A stretch of 64,000 bases of DNA from an uncultured bacterium. Its GTDB lineage: Bacteria; Bacillota; Clostridia; Peptostreptococcales; Anaerovoracaceae. The position numbers and the translations under genes were made by a program. The first letter of the stretch is position 1; the number at the start of each line of letters is the position of its first letter. Below, in pieces: positions 9,476 to 18,100 of the stretch. Location of the stretch: contig CAJMLH010000001.1 of NCBI GenBank assembly GCA_905214195.1, positions 31,314 through 95,313 of the forward strand, written 5' to 3'. The notes under the pieces are model-generated. The model had not been told where the DNA came from and made no database searches. It saw only the letters and a program-made list of their open reading frames with translations.

Positions 9476-9844
9476 GTGGGATATCATGAGCAAATACAAA
9501 AAACATTTACTATAATTGTACAGGTTCTGATACTGATTATATTTTTTATGGGTGAACAGAATAATTTCGTGATTCACTTTGAAGACTTGTTTGAATCACT
9601 ATTGTGGGTGGCACTAAATACAGGATTTATCCTAAGCAGGTGCAGAGGAGGCCTTAGAGGTAGAGGTTCGAGGAATATTATAGTTATTGCAAGTCTTTGC
9701 TTATTGGCAGCAGACGGCATTGTTTTTCTCTTTGGGCTTATAAGCAAGACTGATATTTCGGCAATTTTTTTGATAACGACATTCCTGCCGGGTATAGCAT
9801 CAATAGCAGCGGCAGATGATGAGGCGAAAACAGATAATATATAA
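9476..9844 (+). CDS. Small membrane protein, unrecognised; start region possibly frameshifted
   Basis: 122 residues if begun at GTG 9476, with three hydrophobic segments (residues about 11-28, 40-53 and 65-110). No family recognised. The start is doubtful: AGGTGGG at 9474-9480 is ideally spaced for an ATG at 9486 in another frame, which gives only nine codons (MSKYKKHLL) before TAA. An indel in the A-rich stretch just after it could have separated the true start from the body. Surrounded by mobile-element debris. Confidence 0.4.
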   Translation: MGYHEQIQKTFTIIVQVLILIIFFMGEQNNFVIHFEDLFESLLWVALNTGFILSRCRGGLRGRGSRNIIVIASLCLLAADGIVFLFGLISKTDISAIFLITTFLPGIASIAAADDEAKTDNI

Positions 9845-9939
9845 GAAAATACCCGATAATGTAAGCATGTTGTTATTTGAACCGGTTCTTTAATATATTT
9901 TGAGTGCTTTTGCTATTGGTGGCGGAAAAGAGGCTGATT

Positions 9940-10200
9940 ATGAAAAAAAGCAACTTTTTAAAAAAAATCAAGCTGTTATTAACCTCCGTAAATCAACCTA
10001 CAGGAGTATATATAACTCAGGCCGTGGTGCTTTACAGCTTACTTATATTATATATTATCAATGAGATTGGCACCTTTAAGTTTTTAATGTATATGGATTT
10101 GTCCGCTACGCAGATTACATTAAAATTCGCCATATGTGCATTGCTTCTTATGGGCGCAACGGTGTATATGGTTAAAGGTATAATCTCATACAAGAAATGA
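9940..10200 (+). CDS. Small membrane protein, unrecognised
   Basis: 86 residues: a basic N-terminus (MKKSNFLKKIKLLL) and two hydrophobic segments (about residues 20-42 and 58-80). ATG 9940 is preceded by AAGAGG at a good distance; an upstream in-frame extension to 9904 lacks a ribosome binding site. No family recognised. It is followed by a hairpin terminator at 10238. Confidence 0.45.
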   Translation: MKKSNFLKKIKLLLTSVNQPTGVYITQAVVLYSLLILYIINEIGTFKFLMYMDLSATQITLKFAICALLLMGATVYMVKGIISYKK

Positions 10201-10237
10201 AAAATCTTTCCATTAAGGGTGTGGTTTTAAGAAATTA

Positions 10238-10273
10238 CAGAGGGACGGTTGCTGCTGCCCCTCTGATTTTTTT
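10238..10273 (+). terminator. Intrinsic terminator
   Basis: CAGAGGG (10238-10244) pairs with CCCTCTG (10259-10265), followed by ATTTTTTT. It ends the small membrane-protein unit and lies inside a spurious 80-codon reading frame that I therefore do not annotate. Confidence 0.7.
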
Positions 10274-10520
10274 AAAATTTACCACTTTCCTTGAGCTGAT
10301 TGTTATAATTTCGTTACCTTTTAAGCTCATGTTCCTTTCTCTGAACGGCACTACCGAAGTTTACAGTTGGCTTGTAATTTTGACACCGTATCAATCGTTA
10401 GTTCCTCTTGTGAGAATTATAATGTCAGGGAAACCATAAAAATTGAAGAATAAAATCATTAACAATTGACAATAAAGATAATGTAATTATGATATAATTA
10501 TAAAGAGGGAAATTTTGCAA

Positions 10521-10784
10521 ATGTATTTTGAATGGGACTAAAGGAAAAATAAAAAACATCGGATATCGTTCGATGAAGCGAAATCGGTATTTTATAATGA
10601 TAAGGCAACACTGCTTGATGATTCGGAACATTCAATAGATGAAGAATGATTCTTGATTATAGAAACTTCTCAGACAGAAAAAGTTTGTATTGTAAGCCAT
10701 TGTTACAGAGAACCAAATGACATAATTCGTATTATATCAGCAAGAAAAGCAACAAAGACTGAAAGAAAATTTTATACGAAATAA
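10521..10784 (+). pseudogene. brnT: BrnT-family toxin, inactivated
   Basis: In one frame from ATG 10521 to TAA 10784 the translation has BrnT (DUF497) landmarks: N-terminal FEWD, ISFDEAKSVF, LLDDSEHSIDEE, then IIRIISARKATKTERKFY. That C-terminal signature is diagnostic of this RNase toxin family. Two in-frame stops break it: TAA at 10539-10541 (codon 7) and TGA at 10647-10649, where family members have the Arg of EERF, consistent with CGA to TGA. A few codons between the FEWD and ISFDEA segments (the usual N-x-x-KHG) also seem deleted. The toxin cannot be made full length; the antitoxin gene follows 14 bases later. Confidence 0.85.
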
Positions 10785-10798
10785 AGGTGGTGTTAATC

Positions 10799-11014
10799 AT
10801 GAGAGAAGAATATAATATCAATGAATTAAATCCAAGAAAAAATCCTTATGCTGAACGCTTGAAAAAGCAGATAACAATCAATATAGACAAGACAATAATT
10901 GATTTTTTCAAAGAAGAATCCGAGAATGTAGGAATCCCATATCAGACACTGATAAACCTATACCTTAAGGATTGTGTAACAAAGAAAAGGCATCTTGAAT
11001 TAGAATGGAAGTAA
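10799..11014 (+). CDS. brnA: BrnA-like antitoxin
   Basis: 71-residue DNA-binding antitoxin partner of BrnT. Sequence: a NINELNPRKNPYAERLKKQITINID segment, split here as a basic N-terminal part followed by a ribbon-helix-helix core (ITINIDKTIIDFFKEES and GIPYQTLINLYLKDC). ATG 10799 is chosen over GTG 10787 because AAAGGTGG (10783-10790) is spaced 8 bases from the ATG. BrnA neutralizes BrnT and represses the operon (family knowledge). With brnT broken it is an orphan antitoxin that could still act in trans on related toxins. A terminator follows. Confidence 0.8.
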   Translation: MREEYNINELNPRKNPYAERLKKQITINIDKTIIDFFKEESENVGIPYQTLINLYLKDCVTKKRHLELEWK

Positions 11015-11024
11015 CGATAAAAGT

Positions 11025-11056
11025 ACCTAAGAATAATTCTTAGGTGCTTTTTTATT
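11025..11056 (+). terminator. Intrinsic terminator after brnA
   Basis: ACCTAAGAA (11025-11033), loop TAA, TTCTTAGGT (11037-11045), followed by a T-rich run. Perfect 9-bp stem. Confidence 0.85.
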
Positions 11057-11125
11057 TTTAACAGGTGCGTTATTGCTAAAGCAATAACGATTGTGATCTT
11101 TGTTCACTTGAGCTGTCATTATGGG

Positions 11126-11283
11126 TCATTTCAAGCCACCGGCAAGGGGCGAGCTGTTGTATTCGCTAAAGCGAATCTCCACCGGCAAGTCTGCCACCAT
11201 TGCTTCAGCTTTCCATTTCCCCATTGGGCAGTCATCAAGTGAACGCACTAAGGTGTTACGGAAACTGTATTTGATTAAAAAGG
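11126..11283 (-). pseudogene. C-terminal fragment of an unrecognised ORF
   Basis: On the minus strand an open frame ends at TGA 11126-11128 and reads RNTLVRSLDDCPMGKWKAEA, then MVADLPVEIRFSEYN and SSPLAGGLK. It looks protein-like (balanced composition, GC-richer than its surroundings) and resembles short ORF ends I associate with conjugative elements of Firmicutes, but I cannot name the family. No start codon or ribosome binding site is evident, so it is taken as a remnant. Confidence 0.35.
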
Positions 11284-11287
11284 AAAA

Positions 11288-11432
11288 ATGAAAATGAATA
11301 GAGAAGAATTTGCAACGAAAATAAAATATGGCATAGATCCTTATTTACCTTGAAGATTTTTCTGAAATCTATCAGATAGGACTTCCTATAGAACCGGTGC
11401 TAAGGGAGATAGCGAAGAGTTTTGATAGATAA
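11288..11432 (+). pseudogene. Small unrecognised gene with a +1 frameshift
   Basis: ATG 11288 (also ATG 11294) opens a frame reading NREEFATKIKYGIDPYL and stopping at 11351-11353. Shifting by one base at about 11348 continues smoothly as LEDFSEIYQIGLPIEPV and then LREIAKSFDR, ending at TAA 11430-11432. One extra C in the CC at 11348-11349 explains the break. The rejoined product would be about 47 residues; no function recognised. Confidence 0.5.
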
Positions 11433-11643
11433 TGGGAACGGGAAAATTTTTTGTTTAATAAAGAAATGAACATTCTGATAAAAACTCAACACTATGGTTT
11501 GTTATTTTTTTAAAACTTACTATTGTCATTTAAGGGGTAGTACGCAAAAATTATGGTATTTCATTCTTGAATTATCCGATTTGACATGCTAAAATAAATT
11601 CAAATATCAAAATTTGTTTTTATTTCAAAGAGGGGGGAATGGC

Positions 11644-12264
11644 ATGCCAAAGGTAGCTTATTCCGAGGAGGACAGAGAGCGTATCAGAACGGAACTTGTC
11701 AGAGTTGGTCTTGAGCTGATGGCAAAACAGGGCATACAACATACTACCGTGGAGCAAATATATAAAAAGGTTGGGATTTCACGGACTTTCTTTTATTCCT
11801 TTTTCGCAACGAAAGAAGATTTGGTCGTTGAAATGCTGTACTTGCAACAGCCTAAAATCATTGAATATGTGCAAAGGCTGATGAACAATCCCGATTTGAA
11901 CTGGCGTGATGCTGTGAAAGAATTTCTCTATGCCTGTTGCTATGGAGAAAAAAATGGTATTGCTGTTTTGACGGTTGAAGAACAACAGCTTCTTTTTAAA
12001 CGCTTGTCAAAGGAGAGCTATCGAGTGTTCCGCCAAAAGCAGTTTCGCCTTTTCGGAGAAATTTTAGAAAACTTTGGGATAAAGAAAGACCCGGCAAGGA
12101 TCAAGCTGTTTACGAATTTAAGCTTGACGGTAATGGTTGTACGCAGAGCTATTCCCGATACGCTGCCGCTGTTTGTTCCCGAAGCTGCCGATGAGACGAT
12201 TGACTTTCAGATAAATGCAATTGTCGATGCCTTGGAAAAATTAAAAACAGAGTCTGCATCTTAA
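11644..12264 (+). CDS. TetR/AcrR-family transcriptional regulator
   Basis: 206-residue one-component repressor. The N-terminal helix-turn-helix (residues about 10-55) shows GIQHTTVEQIYKKVGISRTF and FYSFFATKEDL, the standard TetR signature; the C-terminal ligand domain is of unknown specificity. ATG 11644 follows AGAGGGGGG (11630-11636) at good spacing; an in-frame TTG at 11614 has no support. Its target is probably local: its own promoter or the two small genes downstream. Effector unknown. Confidence 0.85.
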   Translation: MPKVAYSEEDRERIRTELVRVGLELMAKQGIQHTTVEQIYKKVGISRTFFYSFFATKEDLVVEMLYLQQPKIIEYVQRLMNNPDLNWRDAVKEFLYACCYGEKNGIAVLTVEEQQLLFKRLSKESYRVFRQKQFRLFGEILENFGIKKDPARIKLFTNLSLTVMVVRRAIPDTLPLFVPEAADETIDFQINAIVDALEKLKTESAS

Positions 12265-12524
12265 ATGATTGATATGGATAATCCGTCCGAATATTATGTT
12301 TCGGTTTTATATTCAGGCGGATTTCATTTCAAACCAAATAAAGATAAACTTAAATATTTGTACTTATTTTGTGCGATAAATGATAAAACAAAATACAAAT
12401 GGGCGAAGCGTACCCCATATTGTTAAAGCGTAATATTGTGAAAAACCTATTTATTTATGATACGGAGAGGACAGTCCTATCCGTTCTCATATAAAAATTT
12501 TAAAGATTTACGGAGGAAATGAAC

Positions 12525-13010
12525 ATGGGATTTTTTGGCAAGTTATTTAAGGGGCCTGAAATTGACATGGAAAAGAGCGACGCAAATGCAAAGAAAATGC
12601 GTGTTCTGTTTAATCAGGTTGTAGAAAATGGGGAAAATTACAGACTGATTTTCGGTTATACAGAGGATGTGAGCCGTTTCAATTACGGCTTTGTTCATGG
12701 TAGCAAAACAAAGATCGGCAATTTAATTGTCGGTTGGAACGAAGATGATCAGACGATTGTAGTAGTTCCCACAGTACCTGACCTTTCCGGATGCAGCGAT
12801 CCGACATACTATCGCCGTTCTGAAATTTTGAAAGCATATAGGAATAAGTATCCTACTGAGGCATTCATCATTTATCCGGACAAAAAGGGGTACATCGGTA
12901 TCAATGCTTATGACTGGCTGGAAGATGAAAGCCTGTATGTCTATGTATCGCAGGATGATGAGTTGGCCGCTTTTACCGACTTCTTTATGAACCGTTTTGC
13001 GACAAAGTGA
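12525..13010 (+). CDS. Conserved-looking cytoplasmic protein, unrecognised
   Basis: 161 residues beginning MGFFGKLFKGPEID; no signal peptide or membrane segment. The start is ATG 12525, 8 bases after GGAGG (12512-12516), rather than the ATG at 12519, which is too close. An alternation of short strands (IGNLIVGWNEDDQTIVVVP, EAFIIYPDKKGYIGI, SLYVYVSQDDELAAF) suggests a compact alpha/beta domain. I do not recognise a family. A small membrane-protein gene begins 9 bases after its stop, so the two are likely a unit. Confidence 0.6.
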   Translation: MGFFGKLFKGPEIDMEKSDANAKKMRVLFNQVVENGENYRLIFGYTEDVSRFNYGFVHGSKTKIGNLIVGWNEDDQTIVVVPTVPDLSGCSDPTYYRRSEILKAYRNKYPTEAFIIYPDKKGYIGINAYDWLEDESLYVYVSQDDELAAFTDFFMNRFATK

Positions 13011-13018
13011 TGTGAAAA

Positions 13019-13189
13019 ATGTTTATTGGAGAAATCGGAGCGTTTCTGCTGCTTCTTGTGATTGTGTTTATATTTGCCAATTTGTGGTTTCATTTTATAG
13101 AGGCAATATTGCAGAGAATCAAAAGGGTGTTTACACATCATAAAAAACCTTCGGCATGGCATCCACTTCCTCCGGACAAGGAGGAGTGA
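13019..13189 (+). CDS. Small single-pass membrane protein
   Basis: 56 residues: MFIGEIGAFLLLLVIVFIFA gives one transmembrane helix, followed by a basic amphipathic stretch and a Pro-rich acidic tail (AWHPLPPDKEE). It starts 9 bases after the stop of the 161-residue gene, and its coding composition is good. GTGATGTGA gives only a weak ribosome binding site, so translational coupling is likely. Function unknown. Confidence 0.6.
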   Translation: MFIGEIGAFLLLLVIVFIFANLWFHFIEAILQRIKRVFTHHKKPSAWHPLPPDKEE

Positions 13190-13356
13190 GAATGTTTGAT
13201 ATAAACGAGATTAGAAAACGAGCAGGCATCCGCTGATACAGGGTTATAATTAGGAATTCTTGACCGGAGATTTGGGTCAGCGGTATAAAAGTCAATATGC
13301 CACTGATCTGCACAGAGAAAAATCGTGATTATAAAGCAGACATTAAAGCTGACACA

Positions 13357-13390
13357 AAAGACTGCAAGCAAAAGCTTGCAGTCTTTTTTT
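13357..13390. terminator. Strong bidirectional terminator
   Basis: AAAGACTGCAAGC (13357-13369) and GCTTGCAGTCTTT (13374-13386) form a perfect 13-bp stem with loop AAAA and a T-run on the plus side. It separates the accessory genes from convergent gpmI and can end either transcript. Confidence 0.85.
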
Positions 13391-13400
13391 GATGTATAAC

Positions 13401-14927
13401 TTATACAAGAGGCTTTCCGGTCATTTCTCCCGGGATGGGAACACCGGTCAGCTTTAAAATAGTAGGCGCTATATCGCATAATTTGCCGCCTGCCATAATA
13501 GGACATGGATTTTCTGCTATATAAACGAGGGGAACAGGATTGGTGGAATGAGATGTAACGATATTACCGTCTCTATCTTTCATTTCATCGGCATTACCAT
13601 GATCTGCTGTAAGCAATATACGGCCGCCAACTTCAAGCATGGCTGACTCAATCTCTCCAACGCACTTATCCACTGCCTCGACAGCCTTGACCGCTGCGTC
13701 AAAATTGCCTGTATGTCCCACCATGTCGGCATTGGCAAAGTTCAAAATTATATAATCGTATTTAAGCGATTTTATTTCTTTAATGACAGCCTCTGTCACT
13801 TCAGGTGCACTCATCTCAGGCTTAAGGTCGTATGTGGCAACCTTAGGTGATGGAATCAGAATTCTGTCCTCGTTGGGATTTGGTTTTTCCACGCCGCCGT
13901 TAAAGAAAAATGTGACATGAGCGTATTTTTCAGTCTCGGCAATTCTAAGCTGAGTATAACCAAGAGAAGAAAGATATTCTCCCAGAGTGTTTTTTATTAC
14001 CGACGGAGGGAAAGCAACATCCACATTTGGCATGGTAGCGTCATATTGAGTCATGCATACATAGGACAAATCGTTTATAGGCGATTGACCATTTTCATAT
14101 CTGTCAAAACCATCGAATTCAGGGTCTGCAAAGCAACGAGTTATTTCTCTTGCTCTGTCGGGACGGAAATTACAGAATATTATGCTGTCGCCTGATTTAA
14201 CTCCGGGGAAGCTGCCGCAGACGGTAGGTTTGATAAATTCGTCGGTATCACCGTTTTCGTATGCATTTGCAACTGCCTGACATCCTGTCAAAGCCGAAAG
14301 ACCTTTGCATGATGTGAGAGCATCGTAAGCAAGCTTTACCCTTTCCCAGCGTTTATCTCTGTCCATGGCATAATATCTTCCCGAAACCACTCCGATTGAA
14401 GCTTGCGGTATGTCTGAAATAAAGGCTTCCATGTCTTTCATATAATCTATGCCGGAAGTGGGAGGAACATCTCTGCCGTCCATGAAGCAGTGAACATATA
14501 TTGGGGAAACATTTTCCGCTGAGGCCATTTTTATAACTGCTTTTATATGATCTATATGGCTGTGTACACCGCCGTCGGAAAGAAGCCCCATGACATGAAG
14601 GGCACCGCCCGTTGAAGATGCATGCTTCATAGCGTTAAGAAGCGCTGAGTTGCCGTTTAATATACCGTCATCTATAGCCTTGCTTATGCGGGTAAGTTCT
14701 TGATAAACTATTCTGCCTGCACCGATATTAAGGTGTCCTACTTCTGAATTTCCCATTTGACCATCGGGAAGTCCTACAGCAAGTCCGCCGGCGCTTAACG
14801 AAGCAGACGGATATTCTTTGAATATTCTATGAAGATTCGGAAGATGGGCTGAGGCTATGGCGTTTCCATAGCTTTCAGTGTTAATACCGAAACCGTCAAG
14901 TATCATCAACATAAAAGGTTTTTTCAT
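13401..14927 (-). CDS. gpmI: 2,3-bisphosphoglycerate-independent phosphoglycerate mutase
   Basis: Glycolytic enzyme interconverting 3- and 2-phosphoglycerate with two Mn2+ ions; alkaline-phosphatase superfamily. 508 residues, the normal length. The N-terminal MLMILDGFG metal site is followed by MGNSEVGHLNIGAGR with the phosphorylated Ser; the C-terminal LLTADHGNAD and VTSHSTNPVPLVY hold the remaining metal ligands. AAGGAGG precedes the ATG. Monocistronic here, without the usual gap-pgk-tpi neighbours. Confidence 0.96.
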   Translation of the reverse strand: MKKPFMLMILDGFGINTESYGNAIASAHLPNLHRIFKEYPSASLSAGGLAVGLPDGQMGNSEVGHLNIGAGRIVYQELTRISKAIDDGILNGNSALLNAMKHASSTGGALHVMGLLSDGGVHSHIDHIKAVIKMASAENVSPIYVHCFMDGRDVPPTSGIDYMKDMEAFISDIPQASIGVVSGRYYAMDRDKRWERVKLAYDALTSCKGLSALTGCQAVANAYENGDTDEFIKPTVCGSFPGVKSGDSIIFCNFRPDRAREITRCFADPEFDGFDRYENGQSPINDLSYVCMTQYDATMPNVDVAFPPSVIKNTLGEYLSSLGYTQLRIAETEKYAHVTFFFNGGVEKPNPNEDRILIPSPKVATYDLKPEMSAPEVTEAVIKEIKSLKYDYIILNFANADMVGHTGNFDAAVKAVEAVDKCVGEIESAMLEVGGRILLTADHGNADEMKDRDGNIVTSHSTNPVPLVYIAENPCPIMAGGKLCDIAPTILKLTGVPIPGEMTGKPLV

Positions 14928-15091
14928 TTTTTCCTCCTTGAAGCAGCACCAAACAGCCGCTTTTTGTGATTGTAACTATAGATAAATATACCACAAAACG
15001 CTTGTCATTGTAATAATAATTTTCCGAGTGATTATACCCCCTGTTTTATTGGACTTACTACAATAAAACAAATGACGATACTTGGATAAAA

Positions 15092-15100
15092 TGATATAAT
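15092..15100 (+). promoter_or_regulatory. Extended -10 promoter for addA
   Basis: TGATATAAT (TG at 15092-15093, TATAAT at 15095-15100), an extended -10 element with no good -35 hexamer. The addA ATG is about 95 bases downstream. Confidence 0.55.
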
Positions 15101-15195
15101 GTATAAGAAATATGATTTAAACGCAGGAAATGCAAGGTATGTACAGTTGCATGAAAAAGACGGCGATATCTTACAGATAAGGGGTTTAGACTCGG

Positions 15196-18100
15196 ATGAA
15201 TTGGACTAAAGAACAACAAGAAGCTATAGAGCTGAGAGGAAAAAATATATTGGTTTCGGCAGCAGCAGGCTCAGGTAAGACTGCTGTCCTTGTAGAACGG
15301 ATAAAACGGTTGATTCTTGATGAAGGCAGTTCCATAGACCGTATGCTTATAGTGACTTTTACCAATGCGGCGGCTTCTGAAATGAAAGAGAAGATAAGGA
15401 AAGCAATAACAAAAGAGGCAGAAAAACAAGCGGAATTCAGTGAAAATCTGCCGGGTGGAAAAGAAAAGGCAGCGTTTTTTAAAAGACAAATGAATCTGCT
15501 GTCAACGGCCAATATAAGTACATTCCATTCCTTTGCTCTTGAAGTTATAAGAAGATATTTTTATTTGATAGGAATAGAGCCAAACTTTAAAATCTGCGAC
15601 AGTACGCAGGAAACTCTTCTTAAGGGAGAAGCTATGGATCAGCTCCTTGAGGAACTTTTTGAGGAGGGGGACGGCAGGTTTTTCCGATTTTTGAAATGCT
15701 ACAGCGGTGACAGGGATGAAAAGCGTTTCAGAGAACTTTTGAATAATTGTTACAATACAATAAGAAGTTTGCCGGAACCTTTCGTTTGGGTAAGAGACAG
15801 CGTTGAGCGGCTTTGTGGTGGGAATGGAGCCGGAGACGACAAAACATTGGGGTTCATATTTGAATTGGCTTTGGAAAAATTGACTTCGGCTGCAATGATG
15901 ATTGGATATAACTTACGGATTGCCGAGGAGAACAATTTAGCGGGGCTTATTGATTTATCATCTGATGACCAGAAAAATATAAATACGCTTAAGGCTATGA
16001 TTTACGAAAGCAGCGGCAGGGAACTTTATGAATCATTGCGAGATGCCCTTGGTTCTTTCAAACTGCGAACCATGAGCAGCAAGATTTTTGCTTCGGCTGA
16101 GAATGGAGATACACTTAAAAAAATCGTTACGGATAATAGAAACAGCGCTAAAAAGATTATCAGAAATTTGAAAGAAGTGTACTTTTCCTACAGCATTGAT
16201 GAAATGGCCAATGAAATGGCAAAGACTTATGATTCCGCTCTTTATATGGAAGAATTGCTGAAACGATACGACAGAATTTACAGTTTGAAAAAGCGTGAAA
16301 AGAATTTGACGGACTTCGGTGATATAGAGCATTATGCATACAGCATATTGAAAAATCAAGAGGCGGCGGATTTTTACCGCAATCGGTTTGAACATATATT
16401 TATAGATGAGTACCAAGACAGCAATGTGATACAGGAAGCCCTTGTGGACTTGATAAAGCGGCCCGATAATTTGTTTATGGTAGGAGATATTAAACAAAGT
16501 ATATATAAGTTCAGATTGGCTGAGCCTGAAATTTTTCAGAAAAAATACAGTATGTATGCATCAGGAGAAGAAGACTCTGTAAAAATAGATTTGAATAAAA
16601 ATTTCAGAAGTAAGCAGCCGGTAGTTGATTTCATAAACTGCATATTTGAAAACATAATGGAGGGGTATGACGATAATGCCAAGCTTTATGCAGGCAATCC
16701 CGATGCCGATATGTGTACTGCTGTGCCACAGATGTTGCTTACTCAGGTTCCGTGGGACGAGAATTCAGAAATAGATGAGGAACTTAAGAATATAATAAAA
16801 GCGGAGAAAGAAGCATATGCAGCCGCAGCAGTAATCCGCAATTCGCTGGGAGATATAATTTTTGACAGCAAAAGAGGGCTAAAAAGACCTTTAGAAAAGA
16901 GGGATATAGTAATACTGATGCGTGGTGTCAGAAATTACGGAGATATTTTTTACAAAATTTTAAGTGAAAATAATATTCCTGCGTACATAGATGATAACGA
17001 TGGATTTTTCGATACAATGGAAATTGACGCTTTTCTTTCGGCCCTTTATGTAATAGATAACCCAAAGCAAGATATTCATCTGTTGACTCTTATGCGTTCG
17101 GAGATGTTGGGATTTTCCATAGAAGAAATGGTAAAGATAAGGATTCAATTCAAAGAATCTTCATATTATGATGCTTTTTTATCTTACGGTAACAGCGGCA
17201 GCGATGAAGAATTGGCTTGCAAATGCAGAGATTCTTTTGAGAAGATACAAGAATGGCAAGAGCTTAGCAAGATAATGCCTCTTGATGAATTCGTGTGGAA
17301 ACTGATGTTAAACACAGGATTTTATATTGCTATGGGAGCAATGCCATCAGGCGGACAAAGACAAGCAAACTTAAGAGCCTTAACCGATAAAGCAGCAGCG
17401 TACCAGGATGTATCGGGAAGTTCACTTTACGGATTTATAAGGTATATAGAGGCTGTTAAAGAAAAGAAAGTAACTATGGGACAAGTTAAGATGCTTGGTG
17501 AAAATGATGATTTGGTTCGCATAATGACTGTTCATAAATCCAAGGGTCTGGAGTTTCCTATGGTCATACTTTCCGGGTATTGCCGCAGGCTTAATTACAG
17601 TACCGCCGGCAAGTCACCTGTATTTCATAAAGATCTTGGTATGGGTTTTCCGATAATTGATCCCGGAGCCGGATGGTACCGCACGACGCTTTTGCAGAAT
17701 ATGATAAAAGAAAAGTTCAGAAAAGAGGAAGCAGACGAAGAAAAAAGGATTCTTTATGTGGCACTTACAAGGGCGATGGATAGGCTCATATTGCTTGGAA
17801 TTTGCCCGGATATACAAAAGGAAACAGAGCGCATATCAAGCAAGGCTCCGGCTTCTGACAGTTATTGGTCCATGACAGGTAGGGTAATTCGTGAAAACTA
17901 CGGAATAGGAGTTATCGGCGACGAGAAAATTATAGGTCTTTCTAAAGGCAGACGACGGAGTATAGATGATATGCTTAAGCTTATGGATGAATGTGCGAAC
18001 ATTCAGGTGTCGCCTGACATAGAAAGAATGATGACATTTGAGTATCCGCATGAGAGAGCGTTAAATGTTAGAAGTAAGTATTCAGTAAGCGATATAAACG

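Larger units (their letters stand above)
11057..11643. other. Gene-poor accessory stretch with two gene remnants
   Basis: No intact gene in about 590 bases. It holds a minus-strand ORF tail (11126-11283) and a frameshifted small plus-strand gene (11288-11432). A possible promoter, TTGACA at 11581 with a weak -10 near 11604, sits before the TetR gene and overlaps an imperfect palindrome (CAAATATCAAAATTTG, 11601-11616) that could be its operator. Confidence 0.45.

Noticed and set aside
10197..10439. 80-codon plus-strand reading frame overlapping the end of the 9940 gene
   Set aside because: It reads through a clear intrinsic terminator (10238-10273), has no ribosome binding site and an unconvincing composition.
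15099..15209. 36-codon ORF overlapping the addA start, possibly a coupled leader
   Set aside because: Its ATG overlaps the -10 element (15095-15100), so the transcript from that promoter begins after it, and it has no ribosome binding site.
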